Part shown: piece by piece, positions 1 through 5,702 of the stretch
How the letters are laid out: every line of letters begins with the position of its first letter
How positions within the stretch are numbered: the first letter of the stretch is position 1
Assembly: GCA_016207475.1 (NCBI GenBank)
Contig: JACQPM010000070.1
Span: forward strand, 1 to 5,808
From: Methanobacteriota archaeon
GTDB lineage: Archaea > Hydrothermarchaeota > Hydrothermarchaeia > Hydrothermarchaeales > JACQPM01
DNA: 5,808 bases
Direction: 5' to 3'
Position numbers and translations under genes: made by a program
Notes under the pieces: model-generated
Told to the model about the DNA's origin: nothing
Databases searched by the model: none
Seen by the model: only the letters and a program-made list of their open reading frames with translations

Positions 1-785
1 CGCCGGACCATCTCCGCCGCCACCCTAAGGACCTTCTTCTTGTACTCCCCGAAGGCCCCGAGCATGGCTGGGTCAGTGATTTGTATTTTGACGTCTTCCT
101 TCTTCACCTCGAACTCCCTGTCGATGAGGAGTATCCTCGCCTCTTTCACCCTCCTGGGCATGGATGGGTGGGTCCGCTTCCCCAGGTCTACCACAATCCC
201 CTTTACCAGCTCCGTCGCCATGGTGGAGCCCCCGACCCTGTACTCTATTTTTACATTTTCCCTCCTCCCGGCCATGGCCACGGCCTCCAGCGCCAGGGAG
301 GCGAGGTGCTCCCGCTCCGCCCCGTCCGCCTTCCCCTCCAGCATCGAGAGGGCGGCCCTCTCCAGGTCCCCGGCAGCCAGGGGTATCTCCAGCCTGGATA
401 GAAGCTCCAGCCCCCTGGCCATGGCGAGGCTGTACCCCCTGGCGATGACCGATGGGTGGAGGCCCTCCCCCAGCAGGGCTTCAGCCCTCTTGAGGAGCTC
501 CCCCAGGAGGACCACGGCCGTGGCTGTGCCATCACCAACCTCCCTGTCCTGGGCCAACGCCACCTCGGCCGCCATCCTCGCGCCCGGGTGCCTGAGGGGC
601 AGCATCGAGAGGATGACGGCCCCCTTGTCGGTGAGGATGGGCTCTCCATCCCCCACCAGCATCTTGTCCATCCCCCCGGGGCCGAGGGTCGATCTCACGG
701 CCTCGGCCACGACGATGGCCCCCAGGATGTTCATCCTGAGGGCTTCGCCCTTCGGCACCCCGTACCCCGCAGCGACCTCTTCCAT
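1..785 (-). CDS. Group II chaperonin (thermosome-like) subunit, divergent, N-terminal part only
   Basis: N-terminal 261 residues of a CCT/thermosome-family chaperonin subunit; the rest lies beyond the left edge. The family forms double-ring ATP-driven protein-folding chambers in the cytosol. Visible family landmarks are ALRMNIL (residues 15-21), TLGPGGMDKML (33-43), the ATP-site GDGTAT (84-89, Asp85), the following AVVLLGELLKRAE, HPSVIARGY (110-118), and the intermediate/apical entry GGS...TELVKGIVVD (185-200), HPSMPRRV and ARILL. The ATG at 785 is the only reasonable start, because no other ATG or GTG lies in frame just upstream; it gives an N-terminus roughly 15 residues shorter than typical thermosomes. 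Departures from the family: the usual TNDG reads TDKG (Lys54), GPKG reads GPGG, and GDGTTT reads GDGTAT. It is divergent from the thiolase operon across 54 bases. It is probably a diverged paralogue rather than the main thermosome subunit, but the C-terminal ATPase residues cannot be seen. Confidence 0.93.
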   Translation of the reverse strand, partial: MEEVAAGYGVPKGEALRMNILGAIVVAEAVRSTLGPGGMDKMLVGDGEPILTDKGAVILSMLPLRHPGARMAAEVALAQDREVGDGTATAVVLLGELLKRAEALLGEGLHPSVIARGYSLAMARGLELLSRLEIPLAAGDLERAALSMLEGKADGAEREHLASLALEAVAMAGRRENVKIEYRVGGSTMATELVKGIVVDLGKRTHPSMPRRVKEARILLIDREFEVKKEDVKIQITDPAMLGAFGEYKKKVLRVAAEMVR

Positions 786-808
786 CCCCTTAAGTAGTAG
801 GGGGGCGG

Positions 809-820
809 AATAAAAATCTT
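809..820. promoter_or_regulatory. A/T-rich box in the divergent spacer, candidate shared TATA element
   Basis: The 54-base spacer between the divergent chaperonin and thiolase starts holds one clear A/T-rich block, AATAAAAATCTT. Its centre lies about 29 bases from the chaperonin ATG and about 25 bases from the thiolase ATG, the usual distance from an archaeal TATA box to a transcription start. A second, weaker A/T stretch (TTAAGTAG, about 790-797) could instead serve the thiolase, giving a leader of about 20 bases that includes its ribosome binding site. The assignment rests on position and composition only. Confidence 0.4.
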
Positions 821-825
821 ATGCC

Positions 826-831
826 GGTGAT
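826..831 (+). promoter_or_regulatory. Ribosome binding site of the thiolase gene
   Basis: GGTGAT matches the Shine-Dalgarno consensus GGAGGTGAT and ends 8 bases before the ATG at 840. This supports that ATG over the in-frame ATG at 846, which would be 14 bases away. If the site is used, the thiolase mRNA is not leaderless. Confidence 0.5.
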
Positions 832-839
832 GCGATAGT

Positions 840-1988
840 ATGGGCATGGAAGTACTCGTGATAGAGGGGGCCAGGACGCCCATGGGCAGGTACCTGGGCC
901 GCCTACGGGAGCGCTCGGCAGTGGAGCTGGGAGTCGCGGCGGCTGAGGAGGCCGTGAGGAGGTCTAGGGTCCCCCGGGGGGAGTTCAACCACGCGATCTT
1001 CGGGAACGTCCTCCAGACGAGCGGCGACGCGCCCTACCTGGCCAGGCACATAGGGCTCAGGGCAGGGCTCCCGATAGAGGCTGGGGCCCTGACCGTCAAC
1101 CGCCTCTGCGGCTCCGGGATGCAGGCCGTCATAAGCGGGGCCCAGATGCTCCTCCTGGGCGAGGCAGATACGGTCCTGGCAGGGGGGACGGAGGCCATGA
1201 GCCAGGCCCCCCACGTGGTCAGGGGGCTGAGGAATGGGCTCAGGCTCGGCGACGCCAGGCTCGAGGACTCCCTCCAGGTCGCCCTCATGGACACCTACTC
1301 CGGGTGCACCATGGCCACGACGGCAGAGAACCTGGCCCGGAGGTACGGGATAACGCGGGAGGAGCAAGATCGCTACGCCCTCAGGTCCCAGAGGGCCGCT
1401 GCAGAGGCTAAGGGTAAGCTGAGGGAGGAGATGGCGGCCGTGGATGGGCTGGAGGAGGACGAGCACCCGAACCCGGGCACCACCCTGGAGGCGCTATCCA
1501 AGCTGAGGCCCGCCTTCCCAGGCAACTCCACGGTCACGGCCGGGAATGCCTGCGGGATGGTGGACGGCGCTACCGCGCTGGTCCTGGCGAGCTCCGGGAG
1601 GGCCGAGGAGCTGGGGCTCGGGCCCCTCGGGAGGATCGTCTCCTGGGCCGTGGTGGGGGTGGAACCGACGATGATGGGCATCGGCCCCGTCCCCGCCGCC
1701 CGAGAGGCTCTGGCCAGGGCGGGCCTCCGGCTGGAGGATATGGACCTGGTGGAGGTGAACGAAGCCTTTGCAGCCCAGTACCTGGCGGTGGAGAGGGAGC
1801 TGGACCTGGAGAGGGAGAGGACGAACGTCAACGGTGGAGCGATAGCTCTCGGGCATCCCTTCGGTTCCACCGGCGCCAGACTCGTACTGGCGCTCCTCTA
1901 CGAGCTGAGGAGGCGGAGGGGGCGCTACGGCCTTGCATCGGCCTGCATAGGCGGGGGGCAGGGGATCGCCATGGTGGTGGAACGGTGA
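840..1988 (+). CDS. Acetyl-CoA C-acyltransferase (thiolase), thiolytic/acetoacetyl-CoA type
   Basis: 382-residue cytosolic thiolase that reversibly joins two acetyl-CoA into acetoacetyl-CoA or cleaves 3-ketoacyl-CoA. The complete catalytic set is present: acylated Cys90 in NRLCGSG, Asn307 in VNEAFAA, His339 in GHPFGSTGAR and Cys369 in CIGGGQG. These correspond to Cys89, Asn316, His348 and Cys378 of the Zoogloea enzyme, so the fold is intact. The shift from +1 to -9 between these positions implies a net loss of about 10 residues, around residues 190-212 (EEMAAVDGLEEDEHP), in the loop domain. The CoA-contact motif GNASG reads GNACG (Cys238). The presence of the second cysteine and the GHP motif separates it from the non-thiolase archaeal scaffold paralogues (SCP2-like thiolases that accompany HMG-CoA synthase). 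It is first gene of an operon with the dehydrogenase, whose start overlaps its stop (GTGA). Chain-length preference cannot be read from the sequence. Confidence 0.95.
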   Translation: MGMEVLVIEGARTPMGRYLGRLRERSAVELGVAAAEEAVRRSRVPRGEFNHAIFGNVLQTSGDAPYLARHIGLRAGLPIEAGALTVNRLCGSGMQAVISGAQMLLLGEADTVLAGGTEAMSQAPHVVRGLRNGLRLGDARLEDSLQVALMDTYSGCTMATTAENLARRYGITREEQDRYALRSQRAAAEAKGKLREEMAAVDGLEEDEHPNPGTTLEALSKLRPAFPGNSTVTAGNACGMVDGATALVLASSGRAEELGLGPLGRIVSWAVVGVEPTMMGIGPVPAAREALARAGLRLEDMDLVEVNEAFAAQYLAVERELDLERERTNVNGGAIALGHPFGSTGARLVLALLYELRRRRGRYGLASACIGGGQGIAMVVER

Positions 1989-2827
1989 TAGAGGAGGTGG
2001 GGGTCGTCGGGCTGGGGCTGATGGGGACCGGCATAGCCCAGGCCTGTGCCATGGCAGGTTACGGGGTCGTGGCCGTGGGTAGGAGGGAGGAGGCCCTTGG
2101 CAGAGCCGTGAGCGAGATACGCACCTCCCTCGCGAGGCAGGTGGAGAAGGGGAGGCTGGCACCGGCAGGCGTGGAAGAGGCCCTGGGGAGAATAAAGGCC
2201 GCCACCAGCCTGGAAGACCTGTGGAATAGCGACCTCATCATAGAGGCCATAACCGAGGACCTGGAGGCCAAGAGGACGCTCTTCCAGACCCTCGATGCCC
2301 TCTCCAAGCCCTCGGCCATCCTCGCCACCAACACCTCCTCCATCCCTATCGCGCGGCTGGCCGAGGCCGTCAGCAGGAGGGACCGGTTCATCGGCCTGCA
2401 CTTCTTCAGCCCCGTGGCGGCCATGGGGCTGGTGGAGGTCGTCCCCCTGGATGCCACGGACGGGCGGGTCCTGGAAGAGGCCGAGGCCTTCGTGACCCGT
2501 CTCGGAAAGACTGCCATAAGGGCCCCTGACCGCCCAGGCTTTCTGGTCAACCGCCTCCTGGTGCCCTACCTCATGGACGCGGTGAGGATGGTGGAGGAAG
2601 GTGGGAGCGCCGAGGATATAGACAAAGGGATGCGCCTCGGGTGCGGCCACCCCATGGGCCCCCTCACCCTCCTGGATCATGTGGGGCTGGATACGGCCCT
2701 CACCGTGGCGAAGAACCTCTACAGGGAGTCGGGGGACCGGCGCTTCGAGCCGCCGAGGCTGCTGGAGGAGATGGTGGCCGGGGGGAGGCTAGGGAGGAAG
2801 TCGGGGGAAGGGTTCTACAGGTACTGA
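1985..2827 (+). CDS. 3-hydroxyacyl-CoA (3-hydroxybutyryl-CoA) dehydrogenase
   Basis: 280-residue NAD(P)-dependent dehydrogenase interconverting 3-hydroxyacyl-CoA and 3-ketoacyl-CoA, the step just before the thiolase reaction. The N-terminal Rossmann domain shows VVGLGLMGTGIAQA (residues 7-20). The catalytic residues are all present with exact family spacing: Ser118 in TNTSS, His139 in GLHFFSP, Glu151 in GLVEVVP and Asn189 in PGFLVNR, equivalent to Ser137, His158, Glu170 and Asn208 of the human enzyme. The C-terminal dimerisation domain has GHPMGPLTLLD (221-231) and ends with the usual GRKSGEGFYRY. The length matches stand-alone bacterial Hbd/PaaH-type enzymes, with no fused hydratase. The start is GTG, overlapping the thiolase stop by 4 bases, which suggests translational coupling. 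A strong Shine-Dalgarno-like GAGGAGGTG lies inside codons 3-5. A GTG at 1997 is a less likely start because it removes residues ahead of the first strand. C4 or longer substrate use is undecided. Confidence 0.95.
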   Translation: MIEEVGVVGLGLMGTGIAQACAMAGYGVVAVGRREEALGRAVSEIRTSLARQVEKGRLAPAGVEEALGRIKAATSLEDLWNSDLIIEAITEDLEAKRTLFQTLDALSKPSAILATNTSSIPIARLAEAVSRRDRFIGLHFFSPVAAMGLVEVVPLDATDGRVLEEAEAFVTRLGKTAIRAPDRPGFLVNRLLVPYLMDAVRMVEEGGSAEDIDKGMRLGCGHPMGPLTLLDHVGLDTALTVAKNLYRESGDRRFEPPRLLEEMVAGGRLGRKSGEGFYRY

Positions 2828-2836
2828 GGCGGGGCC

Positions 2837-3556
2837 TCACCGGCGCCTGTCGAGGAGCCACTTTATAGGCGCGGCGATCAGGAGTATGCTGCCCCCCAGG
2901 GCGAGCAATATGATAGACATAAAAAACCATGCCGGAGGATCATACGACGAGTAATATTGGCTGCCTAGAACGGCCAGACCAAGAAAGGCCGCGTAGGAGG
3001 CGAGCCCGCCCAGGGCCAGGTTCCGCGGTCTGAATCTCGAATCGGCACCAGCTTCGCCGATAGGCTCGTAGGTCTCGACAGCCTCTTGTATCTTTATATC
3101 TGGGACCATCCCTCCGATAAATTTTACCATAAATCTCCTATCACCTACTGTAACCCATTCCGTGGTGTTCCGCAGTGCAAATCTGGATATTATCTCCCTA
3201 CCGTCCACTCTTATCTTTGCCCTGCCCGTCCAATTGGAGTGTTCAACCTCAAGGGTATGGGCCCCTATCCTCCGCACGGCCTTTGCTCCGGAGACGCCCT
3301 TCGATATTTCCGTCTCCTCTTGGGCCCCTGCATGAGCGGCATCCATGACAACCAGCCTGGCCCCGCAGCTGAAGCAGAATCTCGCTCCTTGGCTGTTCGA
3401 AGCCCCACAGCTTGTGCAGAAGACGCCGGGTTCTCCTCCAAGAATTCTGTTCTTGGCGGCCTCGAACTCCTGCTGGCTTATCGCGCCTCTGGCGAGGAGC
3501 TTCTCCAAGGGCTTCAGCTCCTCGCGCAGTCTCTCGTCTTGAGGTGAGTCCGTCAT
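2837..3556 (-). CDS. Membrane protein with SHOCT-like segment, zinc ribbon and beta-rich domain
   Basis: 239-residue protein of unknown function. In order: a SHOCT-like helical hairpin (about 12-40, LEKLLARGAISQQEFEAAK); a zinc ribbon with Cys47, Cys50, Cys61 and Cys64; a beta-rich domain (about 98-157, HTLEVEHSNWTGRAKIRVDG onward) whose pattern recalls FAIM1-like sandwiches; and two C-terminal membrane segments (about 181-200 and 209-235) ending in DRRR. The basic tail suggests the C-terminus, and therefore the soluble N-terminal domains, face the cytosol. An alternative GTG at 3568 lies within the AGGTG ribosome binding site, so the ATG at 3556 is preferred. It is the third gene of a minus-strand cluster, 12 bases after the previous stop, and converges on the dehydrogenase gene with 9 bases between stops. 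The zinc ribbon closely matches that at the end of its upstream neighbour. SHOCT and ribbon calls are by eye; the FAIM resemblance is tentative. Confidence 0.85.
   Translation of the reverse strand: MTDSPQDERLREELKPLEKLLARGAISQQEFEAAKNRILGGEPGVFCTSCGASNSQGARFCFSCGARLVVMDAAHAGAQEETEISKGVSGAKAVRRIGAHTLEVEHSNWTGRAKIRVDGREIISRFALRNTTEWVTVGDRRFMVKFIGGMVPDIKIQEAVETYEPIGEAGADSRFRPRNLALGGLASYAAFLGLAVLGSQYYSSYDPPAWFFMSIILLALGGSILLIAAPIKWLLDRRR
3360..3424 (-). repeat. Zinc-ribbon coding repeat, copy in the 239-residue gene
   Basis: This 65-base stretch, coding for the Cys47-Cys64 zinc ribbon, aligns without gaps to 3588-3652 in the upstream gene. By hand count 49 of 65 bases match, rising to 26 of 29 in the end nearest 3424 (TTCGAAGC...GCAGAAGAC on the plus strand). 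Both copies are in the same reading frame and orientation. Confidence 0.7.
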
Positions 3557-3565
3557 AATCGCCCA

Positions 3566-3570
3566 CACCT
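3566..3570 (-). promoter_or_regulatory. Ribosome binding site overlapping the upstream stop codon
   Basis: Read on the minus strand, TTAGGTG carries an AGGTG Shine-Dalgarno core whose first two bases belong to the TAG stop of the 330-residue gene. It lies 9 bases before the ATG at 3556. This decides the start of the 239-residue gene and suggests that termination of one gene helps initiation of the next. Confidence 0.6.
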
Positions 3571-4561
3571 AACTCTTTTGCAGCTCAGCTCCACAGTTGA
3601 AGCAGGACTTGGCTGTCTGGGGATTCGAAGCTCCGCAGCTTGCGCAGAAGACATTCTTCCTTTTCCCAGGAGGTCCATCGTTAGCGGCCTGCTGTGCTGA
3701 ACCTGGAGATCTTAATTGCTGGCCGCAGAAGGGGCATATCAAAAACTCCGGCGAGATCTGTTTGGTGCATCTTGGGCAGGTTTGCGGGGCCTGAGGAGGT
3801 AGATATGGAGCACGAGACAGTTCTGCATGTTCGACCGATTTTTGGAGCACCGCTTTTGGCAATATGTCTGCACGTATATCTGATACGATGCCTCTGAGAT
3901 CGGCTTCTGCCGAGGGGTCCCTGGAGTTGTAGAACAGGTACCGAGAGTCCCCTACATTCCAGGACATGATCGTTGTCATATTGACGGTTAATCGCAACTC
4001 GCTGACGAGGGATGCCCTCCTAGACTCGGCGCTCGACGTGCCCTCACTGACATCGGCACCCAAAGCCGAATAGTACACTTCCCCAGTCAATGTCGCAGAC
4101 ACCAGATTGGAGGCGAATTTGGGTCTCATCCCTATATCGTACCTGTCCTTACAATAGCCCATCAAAGCTCCGCCAATCATCATTATCACGAAGCCACCAA
4201 AAAGGCCTCCAAAAGAACCGGAAAAAAGTGAAGAAAACCCGAGATAGGCACCATATAAAAGTACAGCAAGTCCGGTAATCTGCCCAAGGATCTCAATGAT
4301 CCCCCCCTCGCCAGGGATCTCCTTCAACAGCCTTTCAGCAATAATCCAACCTTGGGTGGTGCCAGTTTTTTCAATAGCCGTTGGTTTGATGTCGGGTTCA
4401 ACTCCAGAGATGATATAGTACCCTCTCTTCTGTAGTGCATCTATAAGATGCCTGTACAGCTTTTGAGGAGCCCCAGTTGTAGCCTCGATCTGCTCGCTGT
4501 AGGCCCATTTGGTATCAGCATTTTTTGCAAAGTCAATGTCCAGCGGATTAGGCTCTGTCAT
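3569..4561 (-). CDS. Membrane protein with two C-terminal zinc ribbons, unknown function
   Basis: 330-residue protein that I do not recognise as a named family. The N-terminal part (1-85) is soluble and contains KLYRHLIDALQKRGYYI. Two membrane segments follow (about 88-110 and 117-137), joined by a short glycine/serine/phenylalanine turn (FSGSFGGLFGGF). Residues 140-245 look like a mixed soluble domain with beta strands (LVSATLTGEVYYSALG, LRLTVNMTTIMSWN) and a helical end. The C-terminus has two zinc ribbons: Cys262/265/276/279 and Cys306/309/320/323, separated by a polar, proline-rich linker. The hairpin topology would place both soluble parts on the same, probably cytosolic, side. The ATG at 4561 has GGTGG four bases upstream and is 18 bases from the preceding stop, so it is very likely cotranscribed with the 363-residue gene. 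The DNA is noticeably less GC-rich than the metabolic genes to the left. The second ribbon resembles that of the next gene. Confidence 0.85.
   Translation of the reverse strand: MTEPNPLDIDFAKNADTKWAYSEQIEATTGAPQKLYRHLIDALQKRGYYIISGVEPDIKPTAIEKTGTTQGWIIAERLLKEIPGEGGIIEILGQITGLAVLLYGAYLGFSSLFSGSFGGLFGGFVIMMIGGALMGYCKDRYDIGMRPKFASNLVSATLTGEVYYSALGADVSEGTSSAESRRASLVSELRLTVNMTTIMSWNVGDSRYLFYNSRDPSAEADLRGIVSDIRADILPKAVLQKSVEHAELSRAPYLPPQAPQTCPRCTKQISPEFLICPFCGQQLRSPGSAQQAANDGPPGKRKNVFCASCGASNPQTAKSCFNCGAELQKS
3588..3652 (-). repeat. Zinc-ribbon coding repeat, copy in the 330-residue gene
   Basis: Partner of the repeat at 3360-3424. It codes for the last zinc ribbon (Cys306-Cys323) of the 330-residue protein. 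The two copies sit at facing ends of neighbouring genes: the C-terminus of the upstream protein and the N-terminal part of the downstream one. Confidence 0.7.
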
Positions 4562-4579
4562 CCTGCCACCCCCACCATG

Positions 4580-5671
4580 TCAAAATGCAGCTCCTCCAAA
4601 TCCGGGGCCGAAGACTACCCCCTCTGGGGTTCTGTATACCGGTCTAACGCCGTAGTTCCCTGAACGTTCTATATGCGGTACCTCGTATCTATGTACCTCC
4701 GGTTCGAGAGTTTCCAGGGATATCCTCTCTCTAGCGGTGCTCCACTGGACCTCCTCGTACCTGTAGACCTCGTATCCAACGAGTTTGGTCTTTGAAGTAT
4801 CGTATACGGGTGGGTCCCACTCCAGCCTCGCCATGTTCCCCTCCATGCTCAACCGCAGGTTCGAGACTGGCGGGGCAGTTGGCGGCGGGGCGGTTATACC
4901 GACTCCGCCGATGGGGCGGTCGCCCTCGGCCGTGGGGAAGGATGCGGGGACCTCGTGCGTTCCGACGTCCCCTGACGAATACGTCGGACCTCCTGGAACT
5001 CTAGGCTGCCCCGCTATCCAGCGATCTCTAGGCTGACCGGTCGAATATCCCGGCTGGTTCGTCGAGTAATACCTGACTGTTCTATCTGTCGCAGGCGGTT
5101 TCGGAGCCTCCTCCTGAGAAGGCTTCGACCCCCCCAACAGGCTGTAGACTATAACCATCAGTAATATTGTGCCAGCTAGTATCAGTATCGTCCATAAAAT
5201 GTTTATCACAGACTCGGTGTCCATGGACGGCGTGTCCCCTGTCCCCCCGCCACTAACGCGCCTCACAGACCATGTCCCAGTGGCACCGCTCTGGCATCTA
5301 TAATTGCCCCCGCCGGTTCCGTCTGCCCTCAGAACCCCAGTAAAAGTAGCTGGCATCGAGGGATAGGGGTCACCATTGGCGCACGGCCCCGTCCACCTGG
5401 CGTTTCCACCGGCATCCACGCTTCCCCTGGCATATCCTGAAGGCTTGCTGCTGATCAGACCGTTGCTCACCACAAAGCCAGAAGGGTTGGTATGCCCCAA
5501 TGTCTGACGGCTGGGTCCTACGAATTTGAAGGTGACGTCATAAGTACCGTCGAACGTAGCAGCTTCAACAGGAGTCGCAAAAACAGAAATTAACAAAATC
5601 GCTATTGTTAATGAGGCTATTTTTATTATTCCGCCCCTTTCGACCCCTCGCATGGCCATAGCCGTCAGCAT
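4580..5671 (-). CDS. Exported membrane protein with ectodomain, one membrane anchor and C-terminal Fn3-like domain
   Basis: 363-residue protein of unknown function. An N-terminal Sec signal is likely: basic residues to 17, hydrophobic core about 18-32, possible cleavage after VEA (37). Residues 38-150 form a small glycine-rich, beta-looking ectodomain that ends in GTWSVRR and has two cysteines (97 and 126) able to pair. A strong membrane segment follows (about 153-179, INILWTILILAGTILLMVIV). After it come a proline-, glycine- and tyrosine-rich linker (181-266) and a fibronectin-III-like domain (about 267-357; PPVSNLRLS, ARLEWDPP, YEVYRYE, GNYGVRPVY). If the signal is cleaved, the Fn3 half faces the cytosol, an uncommon arrangement; a signal-anchor reading would reverse it. 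The first ATG is chosen because a TATA-like box lies about 26 bases before it; ATGs at codons 5 and 7 are possible. It is first gene of the three-gene cluster. Confidence 0.85.
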   Translation of the reverse strand: MLTAMAMRGVERGGIIKIASLTIAILLISVFATPVEAATFDGTYDVTFKFVGPSRQTLGHTNPSGFVVSNGLISSKPSGYARGSVDAGGNARWTGPCANGDPYPSMPATFTGVLRADGTGGGNYRCQSGATGTWSVRRVSGGGTGDTPSMDTESVINILWTILILAGTILLMVIVYSLLGGSKPSQEEAPKPPATDRTVRYYSTNQPGYSTGQPRDRWIAGQPRVPGGPTYSSGDVGTHEVPASFPTAEGDRPIGGVGITAPPPTAPPVSNLRLSMEGNMARLEWDPPVYDTSKTKLVGYEVYRYEEVQWSTARERISLETLEPEVHRYEVPHIERSGNYGVRPVYRTPEGVVFGPGFGGAAF

Positions 5672-5692
5672 TCTGAATATCTTGCCGTCATA

Positions 5693-5702
5693 CTATTTAA
5701 GC
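5693..5702 (-). promoter_or_regulatory. TATA-like box of the three-gene membrane/zinc-ribbon cluster
   Basis: Minus-strand GCTTAAATAG fits the archaeal TATA box pattern. Its centre is about 26 bases before the ATG at 5671, which would put the transcription start at or next to the start codon, giving a leaderless mRNA. This fits the absence of a convincing Shine-Dalgarno before that ATG. No clear purine-rich BRE is seen upstream; the flank is CACACA. Confidence 0.5.

Noticed and set aside
40..813. Long plus-strand open frame of 257 codons opposite the chaperonin
   Set aside because: It is the antisense shadow of a GC-rich gene. The minus strand gives clear chaperonin motifs, while this frame gives a low-complexity Ser/Ala/Pro/Arg sequence without family features.
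1494..2680. Long minus-strand open frames opposite the thiolase and dehydrogenase
   Set aside because: They are Pro/Gly/Arg-rich products of high GC, overlap two genes with complete catalytic motifs, and have no plausible promoter or conserved features.
2828..2852. Possible hairpin terminator between the convergent stops (GGCG...CGCC)
   Set aside because: The stem is short, there is no following T-run on either strand, and archaeal termination usually relies on T-rich tracts; it cannot be supported.
3086..3547. Plus-strand open frame of 153 codons within the zinc-ribbon gene
   Set aside because: The opposite strand carries paired CxxC motifs, a SHOCT-like segment and membrane helices; this frame has no recognisable domain.
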